The notes: generated by a model from the letters alone, not told the origin. DNA of 64,000 nucleotides from Pantoea rwandensis (GCF_000759475.1 NZ_CP009454.1:2790001-2854000); one strand, 5' to 3'. Positions 35,376-45,179 are shown, counted from the stretch's first letter. Numbers and translations: made by a program.

Positions 35376-37372
35376 TTTTTGGCCTCAGAGAGAGTAGAAA
35401 TCACCGCTTCACGACTCAGCAGCGGTGACAAAATGTGGCCATGCGGCAGTGCCGGGCCATAAATTTGGTTAAAAGGGATGGCAACGCGGTCGCGCTTGCG
35501 CAGGAATTCACCAATCGCGGGGTCCGGCTGAGTCCAGTCACCGCGCAGCAGCACCACATCATCGGCTTTCAGCGCGGCGCGCACGTCAGGTTGATTCAGC
35601 ACCCGGGATTTATTCACCTTGCAGGTAATGCACCAGTCGGCGGTGACATCGACAAACACGCGCTTATCTTGCTCCAGTGCCTGATTGATCGCCGCTTCGG
35701 TCAGCGGCTGCCAGTAGAGCGTTTCCTCCTCTGGCTCAATGCGCGTCATCAGGAATACCGCCCCAACCAACGTCAGGGTGATAAACACCACTCCGGCTTG
35801 CTGCAGCGCCCGACGCTGAATTAACCAGCCACACAGCACCAGCAGCAATACACCACCCAGCACCATGGCAAAAGATTCACCCCAGTGTGGGATCAGCAGT
35901 GTGACCAGCCAGAAAGTGGCGAGCAGCATCAACAGACCAAGCAGGGTACGCAGATGAACCATCCAACGCCCCGGACGAGGCAGGCAGCGCGCCAAACCTG
36001 GCAACGCCGCGACCAACAGCCATGGCAGGCTCATGCCGATACCTAATGCGGCAAACAGCAACCACAACTGCGGCAAGGGTGCGGTAAGCGCATAGGCCAC
36101 TGCGGTTCCAAGAAACGGTGCGCTGCACGGCGTCGCCAGTAACGTGGCAAAAGCCCCCTGACCAAAATGCCCCAGCAGCCCGCTACCGCCCTGCGTTGCC
36201 AGTCGGGTGTTAAGACCTGAAGGTAAACGGAAATGCAGCAAATCAAACAGACTGGCAGTGAAGAAGAACATCACCAGCACCATAACCAACAGGAAACCAC
36301 TGCTCTGGAACTGGATGCCCCAGCCCAACGCCTGGCCACTCAGCCGCAGGCCGGTCATCAACGCCGCGAGCAGCAGGAACGAGAACAGGATTCCGGCGCT
36401 GGAGGCAAGAAACTGCTGCCGGGTCTGACGCCGCGATTGGCCTTGTTGCTGCACCAGACCGCTGAGTTTTATTGCCAGCACCGGCAGCACACATGGCATC
36501 AGGTTGAGGATCAATCCCCCCAACAGCGCCACCCATATCACTGACCATAGGGTTTGTGATGTGCTATCGGAAACAAGGGGCTGAGCGCCGATGATCACCG
36601 AAGTTTGCTGGGCGATACCCGCGTCAACCACCACCAGCGACAACGTTTTACCGCGCAAGTCGGGTGCCGCTTCGCCCCACTCATCGGTGATCGCAACCCG
36701 CGCGCTGAGGATGTCGCCTTTCACCGTGATCTGCGGTGCAGCCAGCATGCTGCCTTGCGGATAGTCGAAGAACAGCTCAGGTTTAGTCCATCCACCCTGA
36801 CGCTGAGCGCGGATTTGGAGTTCGCCATTGACGTTGCTGACGTCGAGTTGATCGGTCAAACCGCTTTCAGCGGGGATCTGCCCCATCGCCTGGGCGTAAT
36901 CGCGGGCAAAATCGGGGGCAGCTTGCTGGTCGAGATCCAGAGTGAAGGGGAAATCGGTCAGAATGCAGACATCGCTACAGGTCGAGAGTGTGAGCGTGCC
37001 GGCCAGTTTTTTATCTGACACCTCTTCAAGCTCAATCGGCAGCGTGATATTGCCTTTGTAGCCTTGGGTGGTGAGCCCGCTCACGTCAAAGCGAGCAGGC
37101 GCAGGCCAATACCATGTAGCGTTGCTGGCGGGCGTTTGCCAGCGAATTTCCGGGGCCACGCCGCCCTCGCCCGGCGAACGCCAGTACGTTTTCCAACCGT
37201 TTTCCAGTCGGATATCCAGTAATATTTGCGCATCAGCGCCATGACTCGCGCTGCGTAAGCGTACTTCTGCATGGCTGTTTTGTGCATTACGCAGCCAGCC
37301 TGTGTCGGCAGCGTGCACAATACTCGTGCAACTGACCAACAGGAGCAGCAGGCTCCTGATAAAGAGATTCAT
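35372..37372 (-). CDS. scsB: ScsB, DsbD-like thiol reductant conduit
   Basis: A 666-residue inner-membrane protein that carries electrons from cytoplasmic thioredoxin to ScsC. The order is signal peptide, a long periplasmic domain (~260 residues), eight membrane spans including LIFNLMPCVLP-like LILNLMPCVLPVLAIKL and ATLLATPCSAPFLGTAV with the two transport cysteines, then a C-terminal thioredoxin domain with TADWCITCKVNKSRV (CITC). ATG 37372 has GGAG eight bases upstream. Its stop overlaps scsC. Confidence 0.94.
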   Translation of the reverse strand: MNLFIRSLLLLLVSCTSIVHAADTGWLRNAQNSHAEVRLRSASHGADAQILLDIRLENGWKTYWRSPGEGGVAPEIRWQTPASNATWYWPAPARFDVSGLTTQGYKGNITLPIELEEVSDKKLAGTLTLSTCSDVCILTDFPFTLDLDQQAAPDFARDYAQAMGQIPAESGLTDQLDVSNVNGELQIRAQRQGGWTKPELFFDYPQGSMLAAPQITVKGDILSARVAITDEWGEAAPDLRGKTLSLVVVDAGIAQQTSVIIGAQPLVSDSTSQTLWSVIWVALLGGLILNLMPCVLPVLAIKLSGLVQQQGQSRRQTRQQFLASSAGILFSFLLLAALMTGLRLSGQALGWGIQFQSSGFLLVMVLVMFFFTASLFDLLHFRLPSGLNTRLATQGGSGLLGHFGQGAFATLLATPCSAPFLGTAVAYALTAPLPQLWLLFAALGIGMSLPWLLVAALPGLARCLPRPGRWMVHLRTLLGLLMLLATFWLVTLLIPHWGESFAMVLGGVLLLVLCGWLIQRRALQQAGVVFITLTLVGAVFLMTRIEPEEETLYWQPLTEAAINQALEQDKRVFVDVTADWCITCKVNKSRVLNQPDVRAALKADDVVLLRGDWTQPDPAIGEFLRKRDRVAIPFNQIYGPALPHGHILSPLLSREAVISTLSEAKK

Positions 37373-37421
37373 TAATTTTTCTCCGGTGAATAACAAGGTT
37401 TACGCGATGGACAGCGTGGTG

Positions 37422-37772
37422 TTATTCCCGGAAGACACAGAAGGTCAGATGCCGCCGCTGTACGGGCGGAAAGAGAGGCTCACGACGATAACCTGATGTG
37501 GGTTTAGACGAGAAGAGCGTGGTCAGTAAGGCGATGACCATCAACAGAAACGGCATGACGCTGTCGATAATCGGGGCAGCAGCGTGGAGTGATTTTGCGC
37601 TGATGGAACAGATTTTTTCGCCACCGATTTGGCCGTGATCGCTGAACGACGAGGCGCTGATCTGCGCCTGAGAAGCATTGGGCAGATTAAAACTACGCTG
37701 GGCGAGACAAAATGCCAGCACCAGACAAAGCAGTGCCAGAATCCATTTTGCGCGTTGTGCTGATTTGGTCAT
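37422..37772 (-). CDS. scsA: ScsA-like copper-sensitivity suppressor protein
   Basis: A 116-residue protein with an N-terminal membrane segment (residues ~9-25), a periplasmic middle with a single Cys in GGEKICSISAKS, and a second hydrophobic stretch (SVMPFLLMVIALLTTLF). Size, topology and its place just ahead of scsBCD fit ScsA, whose activity is not well understood. It ends 49 bases before scsB. Confidence 0.72.
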   Translation of the reverse strand: MTKSAQRAKWILALLCLVLAFCLAQRSFNLPNASQAQISASSFSDHGQIGGEKICSISAKSLHAAAPIIDSVMPFLLMVIALLTTLFSSKPTSGYRREPLFPPVQRRHLTFCVFRE

Positions 37773-37970
37773 GCCATTGCCCCAGAGTAAAGTGCGGGCA
37801 TTTTAAGCACATGCAGCAGAAACACCAAGCGTTGCTGTGTAAACTTTTGTCTGGCTCAGGTTCTTCGTGGCGTTGTCGCAGCGAAGTCTATGCGCACCAC
37901 TCGGCCATCATGGGGCTTAAGAAGCACGTAATACGTTACGCTGCGACACGGACTGGCAATTTACTGTGGA

Positions 37971-38765
37971 TTAAACAATATCATCCACCACTCCGCCATC
38001 GACGCGCAGTGCCGCGCCAGAGGTGGCCGAAGCTTGTTGCGAGCACACGTATACCACCATATTTGCCACCTCTTCCACCGTGGCTGCACGCTGAATCACC
38101 GAACTCGGACGCTGCGCCATGACAAACTCTTTCGCCAGTACTTCTAGCGTTTTTCCGGTTCGTTTGACTTCGTCTTCCATCATTGCTGCAAAACCATCTG
38201 AGATGGTGGGGCCAGGCAGCACGCTGTTAACCGTCACGCCGCTCCCTGCTGCGACTTTCGCCAGCCCACGCGCCAGCGAGAGTTGTGCGGTTTTGGTCAC
38301 ACCGTAATGCACCATATCCGCGGGGATGTTGCGCGCCGATTCAGAAGAGATAAACACCACGCGCCCCCAACCGCGTTTCACCATCTCCGGCAGCAAAGCG
38401 CGGGATAGTCGCACACCCGACATCACGTTGGTCTGCCAGTAAGCTTCCCAGGTGTCGTCATCGGTGGCGTAGAAGTCTTGCGGGCCGTAAATTCCGGCGT
38501 TGTTGACCAGAATATCAATGGGCGGCAATCCGTTCAGCAATTGCTTTACGCCCTGTGCGCTGCCGAGATCGGCAATAAAAGTATGAATTTTGGCGCCAAC
38601 CACCAATCCATTCAGCTTCTCACGTGCCCGGCTCACCGAGTCTTCACTGCGCCCATTAAGCACCACTTCGGCACCGCTCTCAGCCAATCCCTGCGCGATC
38701 GCAAAACCAATGCCGCCCGTTGATGCCGTCACTAACGCGGTTTTACCGTGCAAATCAATGTTCAT
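37971..38765 (-). CDS. Short-chain dehydrogenase/reductase
   Basis: A 264-residue classical SDR. It has the nucleotide loop TASTGGIGFAIA, DILVNNAG, and the catalytic Ser-Tyr-Lys as FISSESA then HYGVTKTA. The end GAALRVDGGVVDDIV is typical of FabG-like enzymes. AAGGAG lies upstream of ATG 38765. It is a single gene; the substrate is unknown. A role with the uronate genes (KduD/DhuD-like) is possible but unsupported. Confidence 0.88.
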   Translation of the reverse strand: MNIDLHGKTALVTASTGGIGFAIAQGLAESGAEVVLNGRSEDSVSRAREKLNGLVVGAKIHTFIADLGSAQGVKQLLNGLPPIDILVNNAGIYGPQDFYATDDDTWEAYWQTNVMSGVRLSRALLPEMVKRGWGRVVFISSESARNIPADMVHYGVTKTAQLSLARGLAKVAAGSGVTVNSVLPGPTISDGFAAMMEDEVKRTGKTLEVLAKEFVMAQRPSSVIQRAATVEEVANMVVYVCSQQASATSGAALRVDGGVVDDIV

Positions 38766-39057
38766 AGAGTCTCCTTGATGGGTGGGCAATAACATGCAAA
38801 ACATCCAACAAGCCTGGTTGAGCGTGTGAAATATGCCTTGTCAAATCATGCGGTTATTATCACGACTGTGAATTAGCACAAGCGTGTCTGGCCTGCTTTC
38901 TGCCCCGCCAAATCACCCGCTGCGCCACCGCCAGCAGCAATAACCGTGCCGGACAAAACCGCTGCAGGTGGACGGTTGTATTTGCTTGCACTTCCCTAAG
39001 CACAATCTCTTCAGCGCGATCCATACTGACAACTTGATGCCTAAAGGAGTGACCGTA

Positions 39058-39915
39058 ATGAAGACGATTGCTATCGCCGCACCGGGCGCTATGGGCGCAG
39101 CCATCGGTGCTGTACTTGCCCGGCATGGGGCGCGGGTGATTGCTCCGCTGAGCGAACGCTCAGCCCAGTCACAACAGCGTGCCCAACAGGCCAATATCAC
39201 CAACTGCAGCGCACAGGCGCTTTGTGAGGCCGATATGATTCTGTCGATTCTGCCGCCCGAATCGGCACTCAGCTGGGCACAACAGATGGCTCCGCTTTTA
39301 CAAGCCGCCGCGCACAAACCGTTGTATGTGGATTGCAACGCCATCAGTCCGGAGACGCTCAAACGAGTGGCTCAGGTGATTGAAAGCACCGGTACCCCTT
39401 TTGCCGATGCGGCGATAATTGGCTTGCCGCCAGGCGAGCAGAATCCTTCCGGACCGCGTTTCTGGTTTGCAGGGCCACATGCCGGCAAACTGGCTCAGTT
39501 AAGTGATTATGGGTTGCGGGTGCGGGTGATGGGCGCTGAGAACGGCGCCGCCTCAGCATTGAAGATGGCTTATGCCGGGATTAATAAAGGCATCACTCTG
39601 CTGACCTCAGCGATGCTGATCAATGCCAGCCGAGTGGGTGCCGCCGATGCACTGCGTGAAGAGATGCAGGAGAGCCAGCAGGCGTTACTGAAGCGAATGG
39701 AAAAAGCCGCCCCGGATATGCTGCCAAAAGCCTGGCGCTGGGCGGCGGAGATGGATGAGATTGCTACACTCAATCAGGGCGAACTCGCCACCGACCAACT
39801 TTACCAGGCATTAGGGGAAATCTGCCGCCAGCTGGCTGACGATCGCCAACACGATCAACAGTTCAGCGCCTTACTGGCGGACTTCTTTCAACCTGATGCA
39901 GACAAAGCGGGCTGA
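39058..39915 (+). CDS. NAD(P)-dependent 6PGDH-like dehydrogenase, DUF1932 type
   Basis: A 285-residue beta-hydroxyacid dehydrogenase relative. It opens with IAIAAPGAMGAAIGAVLARHGARV, an N-terminal Rossmann fold, and has a helical DUF1932 C-terminus with KMAYAGINKGITLLTSAML (catalytic Lys region). ATG 39058 follows AAAGGAG by eight bases; upstream Met codons lack a site. It overlaps the convergent P-loop kinase gene by 28 bases. Substrate unknown. Confidence 0.82.
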   Translation: MKTIAIAAPGAMGAAIGAVLARHGARVIAPLSERSAQSQQRAQQANITNCSAQALCEADMILSILPPESALSWAQQMAPLLQAAAHKPLYVDCNAISPETLKRVAQVIESTGTPFADAAIIGLPPGEQNPSGPRFWFAGPHAGKLAQLSDYGLRVRVMGAENGAASALKMAYAGINKGITLLTSAMLINASRVGAADALREEMQESQQALLKRMEKAAPDMLPKAWRWAAEMDEIATLNQGELATDQLYQALGEICRQLADDRQHDQQFSALLADFFQPDADKAG

Positions 39916-40472
39916 GCACTCACCGGCAGCCGCAGCTGACGCTGCAACCAGGCACTCGCCGCCGCTTCATCCAGATCGGCGGCATTGAGTTGCAACACCG
40001 GCCCGAGCGCCATTGGCTGCGCCGTTTCCGCCAGCTTACGTAGCTCAGGCAGATATTCGGCACCTGGATGACCCGGCATGCGATCGGTCAGTCGTGACTG
40101 ATAACGCGCTACCGCTTCGTCAGGGGTGATCGCCAGCCACAGCTCCAGCACCCGAGTGATACCCGCCTGCTCTAATCCTTGCTGCAAGACTTCTTTTGGC
40201 TGGAAGCCGAACCAGGCGTCAATCAGGTATACGCAGCAGGTGGGAGCTTGCCCGACCACCTTCCAGATTGCCTGATAAGCCGCACAACCCAACTGACGGT
40301 TACGCAGGCGATCCACCGGCGCGAAACTGGCCATAAAAGGTTCTTTGAGGCTGTCCAGCGTCAGTACCGGAAAACCAAACCGTTCCGCCATAGCCCGTGT
40401 CAGGGTGCTTTTCCCCGACGCGGGAATGCCGTTGACCAGCACCACCATCTTTTCTTCAGTGTGAGAAGTCAT
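39888..40472 (-). CDS. P-loop small-molecule kinase, last gene of PTS operon
   Basis: A 194-residue ATP-binding protein with Walker A GIPASGKSTLTRA near the N-terminus, a LTLDSLKEP lid-side acidic motif and a TDRMPGHPG loop. It resembles gluconate- or zeta-toxin-like kinases without exact assignment. Its start overlaps the EIIA stop (ATGA), so it belongs to the PTS operon. It may phosphorylate an intracellular sugar derivative, but this is unproven. Confidence 0.7.
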   Translation of the reverse strand: MTSHTEEKMVVLVNGIPASGKSTLTRAMAERFGFPVLTLDSLKEPFMASFAPVDRLRNRQLGCAAYQAIWKVVGQAPTCCVYLIDAWFGFQPKEVLQQGLEQAGITRVLELWLAITPDEAVARYQSRLTDRMPGHPGAEYLPELRKLAETAQPMALGPVLQLNAADLDEAAASAWLQRQLRLPVSAQPALSASG

Positions 40473-40906
40473 AGGATTTCTATCACCTCCGCCACACTGC
40501 TGGCCTGACGTAACCGCACCAGCGTCTCTTCATCTTCCAATAGTGAGACAATCGCGCGAATGCCCTCTTCGATGTGCGCATTGCTGTCGCGCGCGCCGAA
40601 CATGATGACGATATCGGCTTTGTCACTCCCCTCAAAAGAGATCGGCTCATCCAGCACAATCATGCTGAAGCAATCTTTCAGCACGCCCGTTTCCGGACGC
40701 GCATGCGGAATGGCTATCCCTTCCTCAAACACGTAATAAGCGCCGTGCGTCAGGGTATTGGCTATCACCGCCTCCGGATAGGAATCCTTCACATATCCAC
40801 CGCTAACCAACGGTTGTGCAGCCAGCGCGATCACTTCGCGCCAGTCCGTGGCGCTGATCCCCACCTGAATCGCATTCGCTTCTTGCAGCAGTCGCTTAAT
40901 ACTCAT
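40469..40906 (-). CDS. PTS EIIA, fructose/mannitol/ascorbate type
   Basis: A 145-residue phosphocarrier that receives phosphate from HPr and gives it to EIIB. The phospho-His is 68 in GIAIPHARPE. AAGGAGGCAGT precedes ATG 40906. It lies after a small coiled-coil gene and before the kinase in the PTS operon. Confidence 0.9.
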   Translation of the reverse strand: MSIKRLLQEANAIQVGISATDWREVIALAAQPLVSGGYVKDSYPEAVIANTLTHGAYYVFEEGIAIPHARPETGVLKDCFSMIVLDEPISFEGSDKADIVIMFGARDSNAHIEEGIRAIVSLLEDEETLVRLRQASSVAEVIEIL

Positions 40907-40915
40907 ACTGCCTCC

Positions 40916-41185
40916 TTAAATTGATTTGCGGATGGTATTACGCAGTTCATCAATTTTAACGAACAGCGGATCAATTTCCTGACGAAAACGGCGGCTTTTC
41001 GCAAAGATATTTAATGCACGATTATATTCCAGCATTAATTGTTTCTGCGCATCGACCGCTTGCGGATTAATAGCGAGCTGTTGTTCCAGCTCGCTAATTT
41101 TTCCACTGATGGTTTCTGCCTGAAGATCTATTTCTTGTGAATCCTGACTCTTATTATCCGAGCCCTTTTTCAAGAATCCAAACAT
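40916..41185 (-). CDS. Small charged helical protein of unknown function in PTS operon
   Basis: An 89-residue protein starting MFGFLKKGSDNKSQDSQEID, then almost all helical with heptad-like ISELEQQLAINPQAV and MLEYNRALNIFAKSRRFRQEID, so probably a coiled coil. It has a good ribosome site (CAGGAG, five bases). It lies between aldolase and EIIA genes, with a nine-base gap to EIIA. I do not recognise the family. Position suggests it assists or regulates the PTS proteins. Confidence 0.75.
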   Translation of the reverse strand: MFGFLKKGSDNKSQDSQEIDLQAETISGKISELEQQLAINPQAVDAQKQLMLEYNRALNIFAKSRRFRQEIDPLFVKIDELRNTIRKSI

Positions 41186-41249
41186 AGCGTCTCCTGCCCC
41201 GAATGGCGCCAGGGCACCTCAGGTTTATTACGTCATGAGTGAGTCGTAC

Positions 41250-42092
41250 TTAACGGAACAGTGAAATCTTTTCTACCAGCACATTGGTGACGGCATCATT
41301 AGCGGGCACCAGGAAGTTGCGTACGCTGTCATTCACTTTACCTTTTTCAAACGTCTGCTTGCAGTTTGCCACCCACTGCACATTCATTTCCGTGCCGACG
41401 TTCACTTTTTCGATACCGCTGCGCACGGCCAGACGCATATCGTCATCGCTTACGCCGGTGCCGCCATGCAGTACCAGAGGCGTTTTGGTGGCATCCGTGA
41501 TATCCGCCAGACGCTGATGCTGAATGTGTGCCTTACCGGTATACAATCCGTGTACGGTGCCGATGGAGATGGCCAGCATATCCACGCCGGTTTCTTCGAC
41601 GAAGCGTTTGGCATCATCTACGGTGGTGAAGGAAGCATCGTTCATTTCGACTTCTTTACCGTCTTCTGAGCCGCCAATCGCACCCAGTTCCGCTTCTACT
41701 GAGACGTGCAACGGGCGCGCCATATCAATCACGCGACGCGTATTGGCAATATTCTCTTCAATCGATAAATGCGAGCCGTCATACATAATGGAACTGAATC
41801 CTGCATCCAGTGCCGTTTGAATCGCATCGAGATCTGAACAGTGATCGAGATGCAGGCACGTTGGCACATTACGGCTTTCAGATAACGAGCGAATCGCATC
41901 CACTAATAATTTATGTCCCAGATATTTCGCCGTGCCGGTTGAGATCTGAATCATTAATGGACTGTTGGTTTTCTCTGCTGCTTTAAAAAAGGCCGGTAAC
42001 ATTTCCAGGCAGTGCAAATTAAAGGAACCAAGCGCTTTAAATTCACGTTGTTTAGCCACCTGTAACAGATCGGTAAAGTTATAAAGTTTCAT
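41250..42092 (-). CDS. Class II ketose-1,6-bisphosphate aldolase (GatY/KbaY/FbaA type)
   Basis: A 280-residue zinc aldolase cleaving a ketose 1,6-bisphosphate to glyceraldehyde-3-P and dihydroxyacetone-P. Zinc ligands appear in CLHLDHCSD, EAELGAIGG, GTVHGLY and LVLHGGTGV; GIEKVNVGTEMN is the phosphate site. ATG 42092 overlaps the EIIC gene by 14 bases. With the phosphofructokinase at the start of the operon it would complete a tagatose-type route. Confidence 0.92.
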   Translation of the reverse strand: MKLYNFTDLLQVAKQREFKALGSFNLHCLEMLPAFFKAAEKTNSPLMIQISTGTAKYLGHKLLVDAIRSLSESRNVPTCLHLDHCSDLDAIQTALDAGFSSIMYDGSHLSIEENIANTRRVIDMARPLHVSVEAELGAIGGSEDGKEVEMNDASFTTVDDAKRFVEETGVDMLAISIGTVHGLYTGKAHIQHQRLADITDATKTPLVLHGGTGVSDDDMRLAVRSGIEKVNVGTEMNVQWVANCKQTFEKGKVNDSVRNFLVPANDAVTNVLVEKISLFR

Positions 42093-43446
42093 GAAGCTTT
42101 TCCTCGTGGGATTTAGGGGATTTTCCGTTAACAAACCAGGCGATCAGAGTGATAAAGACAATAAAGAGTGCGACGAACAACCAGTTGCCCTGGAACGCAT
42201 GGCCCAATATCAATCCGGTACTGATGACGTCAGAGTCACTGAATGTCACACCGGTGAAGCCGTAGCTTTCGAGCATTGGCACCAATATGGCCGGCAGGAA
42301 AGTGATGAACAGGCCATGTACAAAACCGCCAATCATCGCTCCACGACGTCCACCCAGCGCATTACCGAATACACCTGCGGTGCCACCGGCAAAGAAGTTG
42401 GTGAGCAGGCCAGGCAGAATCATCGCCAGACCGAACATGGGGAACACCAGCATACCGACCACGGAACCCAGAGTTGTCGCCAGGAAGCCGACGATCACGG
42501 CATTCGGTGCGTAAGGGAACATCACCGGACAGTCGAGCGCGGGTTTTGCATCTGGCACCAGGCGCATCGCAATGCCACGGAACGCTGGCACCAACTCGTT
42601 GAGCAGTAAACGCACGCCGCTATACAGCACGAACACGCCGGCGACGAACTGAATCGACTGCATGAAGGCATACATCAGATAGTTCATGCCGTTGCTGTAC
42701 TGGCCGATAAATTCTGGTCCTGCTGCCACTGCCGGGATCAGGTACATCGGTACCATCACCACTGCCATCGACAGATAGGTGTCCTGCAGGAACTTGAAGT
42801 TGTCTGGCAGCTTGAGATCTTCCGTTGAGCGCGAGCCTTTACCGACCACCTTCGCCACTGCCGCCGTCAGCAGATAGCCGATGGTGCAGAAGTGTCCCAG
42901 TGCCACGTCATCAGAGTCTGTGATTCGGCGCACCACCGGCTGAGCCAGCGCTGGCATCACGACCGCCATAATGCCGCCGAAGATGCCGCCTGTTAGGATC
43001 AGCGGTAAACCCGTCAGCCCGGCTTTATAGCCGATCACCGCTCCGATGGTTGCCATCCACAGCAGCGCCTGGCCGGTGAGGAAGATGTATTTGAACGGCG
43101 TCAGACGCGCGATGATGATGTTGACGATAAAGATCACCAACAATGTCAGCGCTACTTCTGATCCCAACTCGCGGCTTGCTAATCCGGCAATGGCGGCCAC
43201 ATCGGTGATATAGCCCTTCATACCAAAACCGTGGGTGAAGATGGTATTCAGGAAGGTCAGCGTACCGACTATGATATTGATACCCGCCATCATGATTAAA
43301 AAGCCCAGCAGGGTTTTAAAGGTGCCTTCCACCACCTTACCTGCGGATTTTTTCTGCAGTAGCAGACCAATCAGAGCAATAAAGGCGATCAGAATTGATG
43401 CCTGCCCTAATAAGTCTTTTACCAGGAAGTTGATCACACTATTCAT
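42079..43446 (-). CDS. PTS EIIC, ascorbate/galactitol (UlaA/SgaT) type
   Basis: A 455-residue membrane transporter that moves and presents the sugar for phosphorylation. It starts LGQASILIAFIALIGLLLQKKSAGKVVEGTFKTLLGFLI, which matches the UlaA/SgaT group, and has about eleven hydrophobic spans. It overlaps the EIIB stop by eight bases. The transported sugar is not L-ascorbate by necessity: the downstream kinase/aldolase pair suggests a ketohexose. Confidence 0.92.
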   Translation of the reverse strand: MNSVINFLVKDLLGQASILIAFIALIGLLLQKKSAGKVVEGTFKTLLGFLIMMAGINIIVGTLTFLNTIFTHGFGMKGYITDVAAIAGLASRELGSEVALTLLVIFIVNIIIARLTPFKYIFLTGQALLWMATIGAVIGYKAGLTGLPLILTGGIFGGIMAVVMPALAQPVVRRITDSDDVALGHFCTIGYLLTAAVAKVVGKGSRSTEDLKLPDNFKFLQDTYLSMAVVMVPMYLIPAVAAGPEFIGQYSNGMNYLMYAFMQSIQFVAGVFVLYSGVRLLLNELVPAFRGIAMRLVPDAKPALDCPVMFPYAPNAVIVGFLATTLGSVVGMLVFPMFGLAMILPGLLTNFFAGGTAGVFGNALGGRRGAMIGGFVHGLFITFLPAILVPMLESYGFTGVTFSDSDVISTGLILGHAFQGNWLFVALFIVFITLIAWFVNGKSPKSHEEKLHETL

Positions 43447-43753
43447 GGTTAGCAGCCTTCAGATTACGCTCTTTCATAAACGCCACGATTTTTTCCTCAA
43501 TTTCAGCTTTATCGGTCAGCTTGTTGAGAATAATCACCCGTTTAATTTGTTCCGGGCTGGCATCCGCGTTAAGGACATCCGCAAATGCTTTTTGAGTGAG
43601 AATCATGTCGGATTTAAAAGCATTGGCTTCTGAAATAGTGGTGTGATCAATATCCGCTTCAATTTCGAGTTTCTTTAATACGGATTTGGCACTCATTTCG
43701 ATGGCGAAACTAGAACCCAGACCACATCCACAGACACATAATATTTTCAGCAT
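43439..43753 (-). CDS. PTS EIIB, UlaB/SgaB type
   Basis: A 104-residue phosphotransfer protein with active-site Cys 8 in CVCGCGLGSSFAIEM. ATG 43753 has AGGA in position. It overlaps EIIC and follows the phosphofructokinase gene by ten bases. Confidence 0.9.
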   Translation of the reverse strand: MLKILCVCGCGLGSSFAIEMSAKSVLKKLEIEADIDHTTISEANAFKSDMILTQKAFADVLNADASPEQIKRVIILNKLTDKAEIEEKIVAFMKERNLKAANHE

Positions 43754-43763
43754 GGCGTTTTCC

Positions 43764-44744
43764 TCACAGAATATGCAGTTGTTTAGCGAGTTTGTAATGA
43801 TGCCCTTCGGTATCAACCAGGCGTTTTTTCATGCTTATAAGATCAATCGGTATCGGTCGATTACTGCCATTAATAATCACCGCTTTGTTGCGCATCCCCG
43901 ACTGAATACAGCGCGCAACTTCACTGGCCATAATGGTGCCTTGATAAATCTCTTCACAGGTCGGGTCACCACTACGCAAGCCGTAACCGATAATAGTTTT
44001 ACGAATTCGTACCCCTATCAGCGGCTCAATCTGTTTAATTAAGGTATCAATCGCGCCCTGAAAGCCCGGCGAGTATTCGCGGGTGTAACCTTCAGAGCAG
44101 AGAATCACCACGCTGTTCTGCGCGGCAAGCCGCTGCGTGATGCGTTCTGCCAGTTCTTGCGCCGGGATCTGGCACTCCGGAATCAGCGCGAAATCAGCAT
44201 TGGATTTGATCGCCGATTGCAGCGTCAGTTCGCCACAATAGCCGCCGAGCAACTCAACCATAAATACACGACCGGTTAACGCGCGGCCGGTATTTCTTAA
44301 TTTCGATACTTCTTTTAAGACTTGCTCACAAGCGGTAGAGAAACCAATGGTGTAGTCACTGCCAAACACATCATTATCAATGGTCATGCCTACACCAAAG
44401 CAATTCACGCCGAATTCGCTTAATGTATGTAAAAACTGTAATGAGCCATCACCCCCGGCCATAATTAATACATCGATGCGTAGCGATTTGAGTTGTTTGG
44501 CGATCACCTCATACTCAGGGCGAATTAATTTTCGCGTGGTTCGTCCCGATTGCATCACGGGAATTGAAGTGATGGCATAATCCACCAGATCGCGCTGCGA
44601 CATTTCCTGATGGCGATTTTCTAATAAACCGGGAATGCCGCCATTAAATAACACCATATCCGCCTGCGTCATACGTGATATCTGAAACACAAAGTTATTT
44701 ATTCCGGTAACATCGCCACCGCTTATCACTATGCCAATTCTCAT
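43764..44744 (-). CDS. 6-phosphofructokinase family (ketose-6-phosphate kinase)
   Basis: A 326-residue PfkA-type kinase. It has VISGGDVTGINNF for the nucleotide loop, AGGDGS (97-101, with Gly as in ATP-dependent enzymes), the catalytic TIDND (about 121-125) and FMVELLGGYCGELTL. Since it heads a PTS operon with a ketose-bisphosphate aldolase, it likely phosphorylates the incoming sugar-6-phosphate (tagatose-, psicose- or sorbose-type). GGAG is eight bases before ATG 44744; ATG 44750 is the alternative. Confidence 0.88.
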   Translation of the reverse strand: MRIGIVISGGDVTGINNFVFQISRMTQADMVLFNGGIPGLLENRHQEMSQRDLVDYAITSIPVMQSGRTTRKLIRPEYEVIAKQLKSLRIDVLIMAGGDGSLQFLHTLSEFGVNCFGVGMTIDNDVFGSDYTIGFSTACEQVLKEVSKLRNTGRALTGRVFMVELLGGYCGELTLQSAIKSNADFALIPECQIPAQELAERITQRLAAQNSVVILCSEGYTREYSPGFQGAIDTLIKQIEPLIGVRIRKTIIGYGLRSGDPTCEEIYQGTIMASEVARCIQSGMRNKAVIINGSNRPIPIDLISMKKRLVDTEGHHYKLAKQLHIL

Positions 44745-44879
44745 TGTCATCACTCCGTATGCTGCGCGTCTGACATTCATTCTTCCGGTGAACGGCTTTT
44801 CTATTTGCAACGAAGATCACATTTTTGCCATGAATTTCATTCCTCGTAACGTTGACAAGCATGAATAAGCGCTGTTTTT

Positions 44880-44895
44880 TGTGATATTAATCACA
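44880..44895. promoter_or_regulatory. CRP site upstream of the PTS operon
   Basis: TGTGATATTAATCACA is a perfect TGTGA-N6-TCACA match, about 136 bases from the phosphofructokinase start and 285 from dld. The 44745-45179 gap otherwise shows AT-rich promoter sequence without a gene. It likely gives glucose repression to the PTS operon. Confidence 0.75.
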
Positions 44896-45179
44896 TTGCG
44901 AATTTTGGCTGTTATTTAATAAAACCAATAAAATCCTTGGTTTATATTTATTTAATCGTAGAATACGCACCGAACCTGCCATCGCCTTTTCATCTGAATT
45001 TCTTTCGATCTGAATTGTGATTTCCCACGCATTTTTATCAGTTCGCCGACTTTTCTCCATGAAGGATAAAGGGATAATGATTCAGTGCGTTATTTGTTGA
45101 TCAGTACCGATGAATGATTGACGTCACGTTTATCTGGCTGTCCAATATCGCAGCAAATAAATGACGAAGAAGAGAAAAC

